A DNA stretch of 64,000 nucleotides. It comes from JOPF133 sp052144935 (GTDB lineage Bacteria > Acidobacteriota > Terriglobia > Bryobacterales > Bryobacteraceae). This document shows, piece by piece, positions 23,745 through 32,579 of this stretch; within the stretch, counting starts at the first letter, position 1, and each line of letters begins with the position of its first letter. Position numbers and translations under genes: made by a program. The DNA lies in assembly GCA_052144935.1 (NCBI GenBank), contig JBKQPR010000325.1:1-64000 (forward strand), written 5' to 3'. A model generated the notes under the pieces. It searched no databases. It was not told where the DNA came from and saw nothing but the letters and a program-made list of their open reading frames with translations.

Positions 23745-23967
23745 GGGCGCGACCTGGGGGGCGCGCGGGCGTCTCACGCCAATCGGGGTTGGACGGCCGG
23801 ATCACCGGACGGAAGCCGACTTCTCGTTCCCAATCCAACCGGCTTGCCGGAACGGCGTTTCGGGATAACTTCCGAGTGCCCACTCGTCCGGAACCGCAAT
23901 CCGACTCCCCGCGGCGCCGTTTCCGTGGGACCCTTGCGGATTCCGGGACGACTCCACAGAGTGGCCA

Positions 23968-26553
23968 TCACCGCCGCAACAACCGGTCGAGCCACGCCTT
24001 CTGCCGCGGCGGATCGAAGCCCTCGAGCATCCAGATATCGTACGGCCATTTCGCAATGGACGTGAGGAAGCGCTTGCCATCGGGATGCAGGCTGAATCCC
24101 GCAATGTTGGATGTGGACGCCGGCCAATCCAGCGGCGCGAGCAGCTTGTCCGCGCCGGTCTTCACGTCAATCGAGTAGAGTTGCCACTGGGCACCCTGAC
24201 CCGTCGTGTTGCGGACGATGCCGTAAACTTGAGCCGCATCTTTGGAAAACCCGAAAGCCAGCAAATTGCGGCTGGTCAGTTTGCGGACCGTGGCGCCATC
24301 CGGCGAAATCATGGATATGCCGTCGGCCGATGGGTAGGCGATCCAATCCCCTGCGGGGGACCATTGCATGGTCGAGTAGTTGACGGCCATGGGACTGGCA
24401 TTTGCGAGAACCAGCGGAGCCGCGCCCGCCACCGGCTTCATCTTGACCACCTGCTGCTTGCCGCCTGCGCGGCGCAGGAAAGCGACCCATTGGCCGTCGG
24501 GAGACCAGGCGTGGGGGTTCTCGATATTGGTGTCCGCCAGCACTGTCCAGCGCCCGCTGGATGCGTTCGCAATGGTCAACTGCTCTCGCGTCATGGGGCC
24601 CTGCACGAACAGGAAGCGTGCGCCGTCGGGAGCCCAGCGCGGCCCAAGAGCATAGGTATTGGTGCCCTGCGGAGCCTCGGCCACGCGGCGCGAAAGTCCA
24701 TCCGCCGCGGATCGGTCCACGATGCCGCCGCCGGCGCCGGCCCCGAACGTGGAAAACAGATAGTGAGCGCCGGACGGCGACCAGTCCGGTTCCCAGGAGA
24801 CTCCGCCTCCGCCCACTAGAGTGTGGACGCGTCCATCCGGCAGGGAAATTTCGAGAATGTCCCATTCCGAGGCGCCTGCACTGTAGGCGATCTTTTTGCC
24901 ATCGGGAGAAACCGACGGATAGCGAAGCCCATCGCTGACGCGATAAATTACCCGGCTGCTTCCGTCGGAGGAATTGACCACATACAGCGTGTTATTGAAG
25001 GTGCCGCCGCTGATGAGGATATGACGGCTGTCGGGAAACCAACTGGGATCGACGCCGGCAATGCCGAGACTCCGGGGCGCGCCGGAAGGAAAGGGCAGAA
25101 TCCAAAGCGACTCTTCGGCAATTACAGCGAGCCGGGAACCGTCCGGAGCGAAAGTCATCGAGGCGACGTTGCCGCGCGGCAGGGCGAATTCCCTCGGCGT
25201 GCCGCCTCTGAGCGGACCGGTCCACCCTTTGCCATCGCGAACGAACACCAGCGTCTTTCCATCCGGGTGGAGCGCCGCTACCGAGGCATTGTCCATCACC
25301 AGCTCGGGCGTGCTTCCGGATGCTCCGACCGACCATAGCCCGCCGTGGGAAATGTAGTAGATGGTTGCGCCGTCCGGAGACCAGAAGAGATTGGTGCAGG
25401 TGCCGGCGGCGTGAGTGAGTTGGGCCGTTTCCGGCGAATCCAGAGCTTTCGTGAATAACTGGTAAAGGCCATGGATGTCGGCCGTGTAGGCGATGGTCTT
25501 ACCATCGGGCGACCACACGGGGTATTTTTCGGTGGCCTCATCGCGGGCGATGGCTTTGAATCTGTACGCGGAGAAATCCGCCGGCGCCGGGCGAATCAGA
25601 AGCGCCGCCAATGCCGCGCCGATCGCCAGCGCTGCCGCGAGGCCGATTCCCAGAAGCGTTCGCCGCCTGGTTGTGGAACCGGCTCGGGGGGATGCATTCG
25701 CAAGCGCGGGAATGGCGCTGGCGGATGCGGTTTCCGAAAAGTGATCGCGCAACTGGCGCAGCTCGCGATGCAGGTCGCGAGTGGAATCGTAGCGCTCCGC
25801 CGGTTCCTTATGAAGCAGCCGTTCGACCACCCATCGCAGCGGCGCGGGCACGCTGGCCGGCAGGGGTTCGGCATCTTCGCGAATGATGGCCGTCATGGTC
25901 TCGGCCTGGGTGGCTCGCTGAAACGCCCGCTTTCCCGCAGCCAGCTCGTAAAGAACCAGCCCGAGCGAGAACTGATCGGATTGCGCGGTGAGATTGGTCA
26001 GCCCGCGCGCCTGCTCGGGGCTCATGTAGGCAATCGTGCCAACGGTAGTGCCGGGATCGGTGAGTGCGCTGCCTCGCTGGCTAACCGTGCGCGTCGCGTC
26101 ATCCGCGCCAATTTCCTGGTGCGCCGCCTTGGCCAGGCCGAAATCGAGAATCTTGACCCGTCCATCGCCCGTAATCAGGATGTTGTCGGGCTTCAGGTCG
26201 CGATGGACGATGCCGGCGGCGTGGGCGGCGGCCAGGCCGTCGCTCATCTGCACCGCCATATCCAGCAGTTTGCGCGGCGTATCGGCCGGCGCGACCGGCG
26301 CGCCTTCGACGTATTCCATGACGATGTAGTCGGGACCGACGTCGTAGATCTGGCAGATGTTCGAATGATTCAGGGCGGCGATGGCTTTGGCTTCCCGCGC
26401 GAATCGTTCGCCGAGCTGCGCGACGGAAAGCTTGATTGCGACAATCCGATCGAGGCGCGTGTCGCGGGCCTTCCACACCTCTCCCATGCCGCCTCTGCCG
26501 ATGGCGGCAATGATTTCGTACGGGCCGAGTTTTGCCCCGACAGAAAGCGGCAT
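23968..26553 (-). CDS. Ser/Thr protein kinase with PD40 beta-propeller sensor
   Basis: An 861-residue transmembrane Hanks-type kinase. Its catalytic domain (residues 11-270) has the glycine loop IGRGGMGEVW, Lys41 in VAIKL, catalytic Asp119 in HRDLKPDN, Asp137 in DFGLAK and the APE-like GTIAYMSPEQ. A juxtamembrane region and one membrane segment follow (about residues 305-325). The outside part consists of WD40-like PD40/TolB repeats with the recurrent W-SPDG-K-I-A-Y motif, forming a propeller. Acidobacteria have many such kinases; the propeller presumably senses a periplasmic or surface ligand. Its start is 258 bp from the divergent carboxypeptidase-regulatory-like gene. Confidence 0.92.
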   Translation of the reverse strand: MPLSVGAKLGPYEIIAAIGRGGMGEVWKARDTRLDRIVAIKLSVAQLGERFAREAKAIAALNHSNICQIYDVGPDYIVMEYVEGAPVAPADTPRKLLDMAVQMSDGLAAAHAAGIVHRDLKPDNILITGDGRVKILDFGLAKAAHQEIGADDATRTVSQRGSALTDPGTTVGTIAYMSPEQARGLTNLTAQSDQFSLGLVLYELAAGKRAFQRATQAETMTAIIREDAEPLPASVPAPLRWVVERLLHKEPAERYDSTRDLHRELRQLRDHFSETASASAIPALANASPRAGSTTRRRTLLGIGLAAALAIGAALAALLIRPAPADFSAYRFKAIARDEATEKYPVWSPDGKTIAYTADIHGLYQLFTKALDSPETAQLTHAAGTCTNLFWSPDGATIYYISHGGLWSVGASGSTPELVMDNASVAALHPDGKTLVFVRDGKGWTGPLRGGTPREFALPRGNVASMTFAPDGSRLAVIAEESLWILPFPSGAPRSLGIAGVDPSWFPDSRHILISGGTFNNTLYVVNSSDGSSRVIYRVSDGLRYPSVSPDGKKIAYSAGASEWDILEISLPDGRVHTLVGGGGVSWEPDWSPSGAHYLFSTFGAGAGGGIVDRSAADGLSRRVAEAPQGTNTYALGPRWAPDGARFLFVQGPMTREQLTIANASSGRWTVLADTNIENPHAWSPDGQWVAFLRRAGGKQQVVKMKPVAGAAPLVLANASPMAVNYSTMQWSPAGDWIAYPSADGISMISPDGATVRKLTSRNLLAFGFSKDAAQVYGIVRNTTGQGAQWQLYSIDVKTGADKLLAPLDWPASTSNIAGFSLHPDGKRFLTSIAKWPYDIWMLEGFDPPRQKAWLDRLLRR

Positions 26554-26811
26554 GTGGGACTCAGCCTAGAGTTTAGCCGATTGGATGCGGATTGCGCCCG
26601 ATTTACGGCGCATACGGAAGTTTCCGCCCCATCGATCCGCGAAAAACCCAACTTCCGGGTGCCCGACAATCCATTCCCTATCCCGTCAACCCGCCCTACC
26701 CTTTTTGCCCGGCTCCGGGTGAACGAGAGGGTGTCGATCATCGCACTTATGCCGATTCGGAGGGCGGATAAGCGGTGTAACCGGCTCCCCAATCGAAGCA
26801 TCTCTCAGACG

Positions 26812-28449
26812 ATGCGCCTTTTACTGGCGATTGCGGTGGTCGCGTCGATTGCTGTTGGGCAAGAGGCCGGCCACGCCGTGATTTCGGGCACGGTAGTCGA
26901 AGCATCGACTGGCGAGCCGGTTCGCAAAGCAATTGTCACTTTGACCTTGCAGGGGGCGCCGAAGCGCTGGGCGACGGCCCGCACCGACAGTTCGGGCCAA
27001 TTCACCTTCGCGGGCCTCCCGGCCGGCCGGTACGATCTGGGCGCCACGATGCAAGGTGTGGGGGCTGCGTGGGGGTCGGACGTAATCCTTTTGGAAGGGG
27101 ATGACTATGTTGTGCCGCAGGCCTATGGAAGGCTTTACGGAACCACCGGCGCAGGGAAAATCCCCGAGCTGATATCGATCAAGGAAGGGGAAATCCGCGG
27201 TGGGCTCAAGCTTGTCTTCATTCGTCCCGGAAACATCACCGGGCACATTTTCGAGCCTGGCGGCCACCCCGCGGCTAACGTGATCGTAACCGTGCTTTCC
27301 GGCAAGCGGGCGCAGGTGAGTTTGCAACGCGACATCACCAATGACAGCGGGGAATACCAGTTCATCGGTCTCGATCCGGGCGATTACTATTTGCTTGCCA
27401 CTCCCCAGAATCAGGGCGTCCCCTCGCAAGGCGGGAACGGGCTGCTGACACCACAGTATTACGGAGGCAGCCGTGAATGGAAAGACTCGACTGTTCTCCA
27501 CGTTCGAGGCGGCGAGAGCCTGACGGGTGCGGATTTCCACTTGCGCGCCGAGCAGCCACACACGATTCACGGCCATCTCACAGGAGTTCCAGTCCTCGCT
27601 CCTGAGCGTGAGGAAGTCCTGATCCGTTTGGGTAGCCAAGCGTACCTCGCCCATGGGCCGGACTACAGCTTCGATTTTAGTAATCTTCTTGAGGGCGTCT
27701 ACCGAGTCGAAGCCCGCATCAACGTTGGCGGACAAGCCTGGGCGGCATCGCAGTCGGTCGATACACGCGCGGCCGGTGACAACGTCATCCTGCCGCTTGC
27801 TCCCCCGATGGATATCAAGGGCCAATTGCGCATCGAAGGGGAAGCGGAACGAACGAAGTCCAATTTCGAGGTGAGACTGGTCCACGAAAACTCCAACGAT
27901 GCACCGATCGCGGGGCAGCCGGGAGCCGACGGAGGTTTCATTCTCAAGCAGGTGCTTGCCGGAGAATGGGTGCTCAACGTCGATAAACTGCCGGAGGACG
28001 CATTCCTGAAGTCGGCATCTCTCGGCGATCAGGACGTCCGGTTCAAACCTTTCACGATTGGGCCGGGATCGACCGGGCCGCTCAACGTCGTCATTTCGAC
28101 CCGCACGGCGCAACTAGCGGGCGAGGTCGAGGCAGGAAGCGGCGATCCGAAGCGCGCGGGAATCGTGCTCGCGCCAATCGGCCCATTTCACGACTTGGCC
28201 CGCTTCTATTACGGCGTGGTCAGCGACGACAGCGGGAAATTCCAATTCGCGCACGTTGCTCCGGGGAAATACAGGATCTTCCCGCTGGAGAACATGGCGC
28301 CGCAGCCGTTCCAGAACACGGAGGCCGCCGATCAACTGGGCGATCTCGGCACGGGGATCGAACTGATGGAAGGCGCGGAGCTGACGGTACGTCCGAAGCT
28401 GATCCTGGCGGCGCGCGCGCGTGAGGCGCTGAACGAGGTTCGCCAATGA
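26812..28449 (+). CDS. secreted carboxypeptidase-regulatory-like protein
   Basis: A 545-residue protein with a signal peptide (MRLLLAIAVVASIAVGQ). Several Ig-like carboxypeptidase-regulatory domains follow: ISGTVVEASTGEPVRKAIVT, FTFAGLPAGRYDLGA, ITGHIFEPGGHPAANVIVTV, YQFIGLDPGDYYLLA and FQFAHVAPGKYRIFP. These transthyretin-like beta domains are common in acidobacterial surface proteins and have no assigned activity here. The start is placed at the signal peptide; the much longer open frame upstream is antisense to the kinase. It overlaps the next gene by ATGA. Confidence 0.82.
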   Translation: MRLLLAIAVVASIAVGQEAGHAVISGTVVEASTGEPVRKAIVTLTLQGAPKRWATARTDSSGQFTFAGLPAGRYDLGATMQGVGAAWGSDVILLEGDDYVVPQAYGRLYGTTGAGKIPELISIKEGEIRGGLKLVFIRPGNITGHIFEPGGHPAANVIVTVLSGKRAQVSLQRDITNDSGEYQFIGLDPGDYYLLATPQNQGVPSQGGNGLLTPQYYGGSREWKDSTVLHVRGGESLTGADFHLRAEQPHTIHGHLTGVPVLAPEREEVLIRLGSQAYLAHGPDYSFDFSNLLEGVYRVEARINVGGQAWAASQSVDTRAAGDNVILPLAPPMDIKGQLRIEGEAERTKSNFEVRLVHENSNDAPIAGQPGADGGFILKQVLAGEWVLNVDKLPEDAFLKSASLGDQDVRFKPFTIGPGSTGPLNVVISTRTAQLAGEVEAGSGDPKRAGIVLAPIGPFHDLARFYYGVVSDDSGKFQFAHVAPGKYRIFPLENMAPQPFQNTEAADQLGDLGTGIELMEGAELTVRPKLILAARAREALNEVRQ

Positions 28450-30059
28450 GAGTCGCAAGCTTGCTCCTGATGATAGCAGCGCTTGCCGCCGCTCAAGACC
28501 AAACCGGAAACAACGGTACCGGAAGCATCAAGGGGACTGTGGTGGATTCCGTCACCCACCAACCCGTTCGAGAAGCCAGGGTGTCGCTCGCTGGCGATCC
28601 CGGCCATAATCAAGTCACGGACGCGGCCGGGACCTTCGAAATAGACAATCTTCCGCCTGGCCGATATTCGCTCGACATTGAGCATCGTGAGTACCCGCAA
28701 GGGCGCTCGCGGAGCATCGCGATCAAAGCCGGTGAGCAGGCGGCGCCCATCGTCGTGGAACTGGTCCCCTTCGCCGCGGTGTCGGGACGTGTTCTCGATG
28801 AGGATAGCGATCCTTTGCCCGCCTGCTCCGTCCACCTTCAATTCGCGAGGCCTCCTTACCAGGAGGTGATCGCGATGCAGGACTTTCGAGAGGTGCTGGG
28901 GTCTTCCGCAGACGGCGAGTATCGTTTGGACCGCGTCCCGGCGGGCAAGTACATTTTGAGGGCGCAATGCCAGGCGCCTGTTTTCGAGCCGCGTCCGCTA
29001 TCGACCGGACCGGATCCCCTGCCCACTTCCGCCTATCCGCCCCAGTTCTATCCAGCGGCGAGCAGCGCGGAATTAGCCGAGGCGATCGAACTTGCGCCGG
29101 GCCAGGAAAGATCGGGCATTGACTTCCGCATGAAGCCTTCTCACGTGACGCACATACACGTAAGGCTGTCTGGAGCTAGTTGGCGCGGCAGAAAGGACCT
29201 GGCGTGGCAATTGCTTCCGGCGGCCCAGCGGGCGCCGGCGATCCCCATCGACGGATCCTCGCACTACGGCTGGTTGAGCGTCTGGCACGATATTGAAACC
29301 ACAAATGGCGAGTTCGAAATTCCGAAGGTCTTTCCAGGCTCGTATCGTTTGCTGGTGACCTCAAACATGACGTTCACCGGAGGCGGTGCGATGATTGGTG
29401 GCGCGCGGCGAATCGACGTTGGGGACACGTCGATAGAGGTCGAGGTCGCGTTGCGGCCCGCGGTGGACCTGAATGGAACGATCGAGATCGTAGGAGGGGG
29501 TGGGGCGAATCGACCGACGCCGGACCAGGTGGGCGTGGACTTGGTTGTGGAATACCCGAACTTCTTTCGGGAGGCAGGGAACCAGACTAAGGAAGACGGC
29601 AGCTTTACCATCAAGTCCGCGTTTCCGGGTCCGACGCGGATAAAAATAACCGCTTTCCGCCGTTGTGGCGTCCATTGCACGGAAGACGCGGCATTCCTGA
29701 AATCCGCCTGGCTCGGCGACGCTGAACTAACTGATGGTTTGCTGGACCTTTCCTCCGGCGCGCGCGGCAATCTGCGAATCGTCGTCAGCACGGATTTTGC
29801 TGCTATTCAAGGGACAGCTCCCGCATTTGCCGTCGTGACGGCTTCGGCGGAGGACTCCAGGGGGTTCAGCATCTACGAAGTGAATGCCCTGGCCGATCAA
29901 AACGGACAGTTCAAGCTCGAAGGCCTGGTCCCAGGTAAATACCGGCTGGGTTTGCTGGATCAACTCGCGAGCGATGGCGGAAGCAGCGGCCAGGAAGTGA
30001 CTCTGCGGGAAGGCCAGACGCTGGCGGTGGAACTGAAAGCCCTGGCGGGCGCGCGATAG
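28446..30059 (+). CDS. secreted carboxypeptidase-regulatory-like protein
   Basis: A 537-residue paralogue of the preceding gene: signal peptide MRVASLLLMIAALAAAQ, then repeats such as IKGTVVDSVTHQPVREARVS, FEIDNLPPGRYSLDI, VSGRVLDEDSDPLPACSVHL, YRLDRVPAGKYILRAQ and FKLEGLVPGKYRLGLL. The four-base overlap with the upstream stop (ATGA) implies coupled translation, so the two products may act together at the cell surface. Function unknown. Confidence 0.82.
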   Translation: MRVASLLLMIAALAAAQDQTGNNGTGSIKGTVVDSVTHQPVREARVSLAGDPGHNQVTDAAGTFEIDNLPPGRYSLDIEHREYPQGRSRSIAIKAGEQAAPIVVELVPFAAVSGRVLDEDSDPLPACSVHLQFARPPYQEVIAMQDFREVLGSSADGEYRLDRVPAGKYILRAQCQAPVFEPRPLSTGPDPLPTSAYPPQFYPAASSAELAEAIELAPGQERSGIDFRMKPSHVTHIHVRLSGASWRGRKDLAWQLLPAAQRAPAIPIDGSSHYGWLSVWHDIETTNGEFEIPKVFPGSYRLLVTSNMTFTGGGAMIGGARRIDVGDTSIEVEVALRPAVDLNGTIEIVGGGGANRPTPDQVGVDLVVEYPNFFREAGNQTKEDGSFTIKSAFPGPTRIKITAFRRCGVHCTEDAAFLKSAWLGDAELTDGLLDLSSGARGNLRIVVSTDFAAIQGTAPAFAVVTASAEDSRGFSIYEVNALADQNGQFKLEGLVPGKYRLGLLDQLASDGGSSGQEVTLREGQTLAVELKALAGAR

Positions 30060-30500
30060 GCAGGGACAGGTCAAGCTTGGCCGGTTCGCGTCAGGCGACC
30101 ATGTAAGCCGCAGTCCCCAGAACGGCGCCCACTCCCGTTGCACCCAGAGTCAGTGTGGGCGAGTTCTCCTTCGGACGTGACCAAGTTTGCCGACTTCAGG
30201 TCACGATGCATGCGCGGCAGCCGAAAGGGCCCAAGTCCCGAGTGACGGCGCATCCGGAAACTATTCACTTGGCCGGGAAACGCCCACACCCCTTGGTATG
30301 GCCGCCGGTGACCCTGAAGTGCTGATGATTGAACAGGTTATACCGGTCGGGCCGGATTAGTACCGGGAAACGCGCTTGCAACCGCGTATCGCGTCCACAA
30401 TGCCGTATCGCCGACCCGGAGAAACGCCTGACGGTCCGGAACGCCGGCCCGGCTGTGAGGAACGCATTTTGATCCCGCGAGGGCGATGCGGGAGGCTATT
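30060..30500. other. intergenic region, nothing recognised
   Basis: About 440 bases between convergent genes. A GC stem (CCCGC at 30476-30480 and GCGGG at 30488-30492) followed by a short T-run at 30499-30502 could be a weak terminator for the plus-strand pair. No coding frame, RNA or repeat was identified. Confidence 0.4.
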
Positions 30501-31361
30501 TTAACGCCCACGCGCGGCCCCAGCGGGCATGCCGAGGGCGGCCGGCCCCGGCTTCACATCCTCGCCCTCCATCCGCAGGGCCCACTTGAGAGCCTCCAGG
30601 TACATCTTCTGCACCGGCGGATCGTCCCAGGTCTCCTCGGCGTGGCCGAAGGTGGCGTAAAAGACGCGGCCCTTGCCGTACATCTTGGACCAGGCCACCG
30701 GGAAATCGTGGTCGGCGCGGTGGATGTTGGGCTTGGTGTAGTCCAGTTTGGACCCGTCCAGGCGAGCCAGCACGTGCACCTTCCGGCGGGAGAAATCCTT
30801 GTGCTGATAGATCTCGTCGCGGATGGTGAAGCGCGCCGGAAAGGCCTTCATAGCCGGAAACTCGGGGTCCTCGACAATCACCGGTGCGTCGAAGACGCCC
30901 CACGGGTGCCCGTCAAAGTAGCCGCCGATCATTTCGCCGAACTCGGGCCACTCGAAGAACGCGTCGTCGCCGGTGTGCGCGCCCACGAAACCCTTGCCAT
31001 CCTCCCGGATGAACGAGAGCAGGTCCTTCTTTTGCTGTTCGTCGAGGGTGTCGCCGGTGCCCATGAAGAAGATGGCGTCGAAATAATTCAGGTTGCGCGT
31101 ATTGCGGGCGGGCGCCGGGATGGTCTGCTTGCTGATGAGTTGCGAATCGGTGCGGATGTAGGTGTCGAAGGCGCCCGACTCGCGGCCCATCCTTTCGATG
31201 GTGGCCATGGCGTGGGAAATGGAATCGTGCTGGAAACCCGTGAGGGTATCGCCCCAGGCGAGCACGCGTTTGCGATAGGGCGGTGGGTTCTGAGGAGAGG
31301 CGGCGGCAAACAGCAGCGCCGCCGCGAGCAGGGCGGGAAGGGCCAGCGGGAATCGCGTCAT
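30501..31361 (-). CDS. exported ThuA-like protein
   Basis: A 286-residue protein with a signal peptide (TRFPLALPALLAAALLFAAA) and a ThuA domain of the type I glutamine-amidotransferase-like fold: RVLAWGDTLTGFQHDSISHA, YFDAIFFMGTGDTLDEQQKK, LSFIREDGKGFVGAHTGDDA, DFPVAWSKMYGKGRVFYATFGHAEETW. In other bacteria ThuA proteins are linked to trehalose or other sugar use; the role here is unknown. ATG 31361 has GGAG seven bases upstream. The frame is open far upstream, but that part is the remnant of a recombinase gene. Confidence 0.85.
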   Translation of the reverse strand: MTRFPLALPALLAAALLFAAASPQNPPPYRKRVLAWGDTLTGFQHDSISHAMATIERMGRESGAFDTYIRTDSQLISKQTIPAPARNTRNLNYFDAIFFMGTGDTLDEQQKKDLLSFIREDGKGFVGAHTGDDAFFEWPEFGEMIGGYFDGHPWGVFDAPVIVEDPEFPAMKAFPARFTIRDEIYQHKDFSRRKVHVLARLDGSKLDYTKPNIHRADHDFPVAWSKMYGKGRVFYATFGHAEETWDDPPVQKMYLEALKWALRMEGEDVKPGPAALGMPAGAARGR

Positions 31362-31479
31362 AAGCTCCATTGTGCAACGGAGATGGCCCCAGAGGGATCC
31401 CCCACCGGTGCGAAGCGCCGACAAGCGCTCACACGAGTGTAGGCGGACCCAGAGGGCACCCCGGCTGAGAGCCAAATGC

Positions 31480-31746
31480 CACTTACTGTGCGTCCTGGGC
31501 CGCCATTCTGCACCAATCGTGGGGCAGCCAATCCTGGCATCCACGCCTGGTTGCTGCGCCCACCAGCGGATAAAATGCAGCAACTGGTGTCCGTATGCGC
31601 GCCGGGACAACTCGTTCAACCCGCGCACCCGCTGCATATCCAAAAACCGGTTGGCCCATGCCAGTTCGCCGCCGTCCTGTTCCACCACGGCGGTAAGGCC
31701 AAGCGCTGGCGGCCCCATCGCCACAGTGCGGCAGCAGAAACCTCAT
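31480..31746 (-). pseudogene. truncated tyrosine-recombinase remnant
   Basis: The conserved part reads WANRFLDMQRVRGLNELSRR and HQLLHFIRWWAQQPG, matching the N-terminal SAM-like core-binding domain of phage integrase/XerD proteins. A likely start at 31746 lies in a different frame from this segment, so at least one frameshift is present. The whole catalytic domain is missing; sequence diverges after about 31480. It begins four bases inside the end of the primase-like remnant (ATGA), so the two were once an operon. Confidence 0.65.
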
Positions 31747-32560
31747 TGGCCGGCTTCCTCCAGATACCGCGAAAACTCCGCCGCGCTACCGCCCGCGGCA
31801 AAGAAACGGTTGGGATCGTATCCCTCCGGTAACTCGACCGGCGACAGGCGCACACCGCTTCGTCCTAGCCGTTGGCTCCACAAACGCGCGGCGCGCGGCC
31901 CACTGCCGTTCTCATCGGCGTCCAGGCATAAGTACACGGTCCGCTCCTGCCCATCGCCTAACTGAGCCTGCTGCCGTTCGTTGAAATGGCTGCCCAGCAA
32001 GGCTACCGCGTTGCGGAAGCCGGCTTGCCACAACGAAGCCAAGTCGAATGATCCTTCCACCACGATCACCGCCCGGCAGGCTCTGACGTCCGTCCGCGGG
32101 GTTGGTGTGGCGGCCGTACAGGCTCCCTGTCTCCGCGATCGGAAACGCGATCGCCCGCGACAACCGGTCGCGGCCTTGTGGATCGATGAGCCCGCTGGGC
32201 GCATAACCGATGCTCATCTCCTCCACAATCTCCCGGTCCTCGATGCCGCGGCTGCGCCAGTACCACTGCGCCTCCCGGTCACGCGGGAGTTGCCGCCGAT
32301 AAAAATCGCAGGCATCGCTCCACAGCCGCTGGCGCTGGCTTCCTCCTTCCCGCTGAGGGTTGCCAGCGCCGCCGGGAAATCCAGTCCGTGCAGCAACTCC
32401 ACCAGAAGGATCACATCGCCGCCCTGCCCGGCCGCAGCCCTTGTCCCCCAGCGCCCATTGCCCCTTTGCGAGAGACCGCCTTTCGTCCGCCCACACCCAG
32501 CCGGGCGGGCCGGGCACTGCGATATCCTGAAAGACGACTTCGGTTTCGCTCGGTAAGTCA
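31743..32560 (-). pseudogene. frameshifted DnaG/Toprim primase-like remnant
   Basis: Three pieces in three frames make up one primase-like protein. A zinc-finger-end region gives GGDVILLVELLHGLDFPAAL (about 32370-32440). A middle region gives YWRSRGIEDREIVEEMSIGY and AIAFPIAETGSLYGRHTNP. A Toprim region gives AVIVVEGSFDLASLWQAGF, LCLDADENGSG and LPEGYDPNRFF. At least two frameshifts separate them, so the gene is dead. Primase-like plus tyrosine recombinase genes suggest the remains of an integrated mobile element just upstream of the FkbH cluster. Confidence 0.75.
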
Positions 32561-32579
32561 CCGATTTGACGAAGCGCTC

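Noticed and set aside
25471..26811. Upstream extension of the first carboxypeptidase-regulatory-like gene
   Set aside because: The frame is open but lies antisense to the kinase. A clear signal peptide starts at 26812.
30060..30500. Structured RNA or hidden small gene in the 440-bp gap
   Set aside because: Only a weak GC stem and no conserved riboswitch or coding signal could be recognised by eye.
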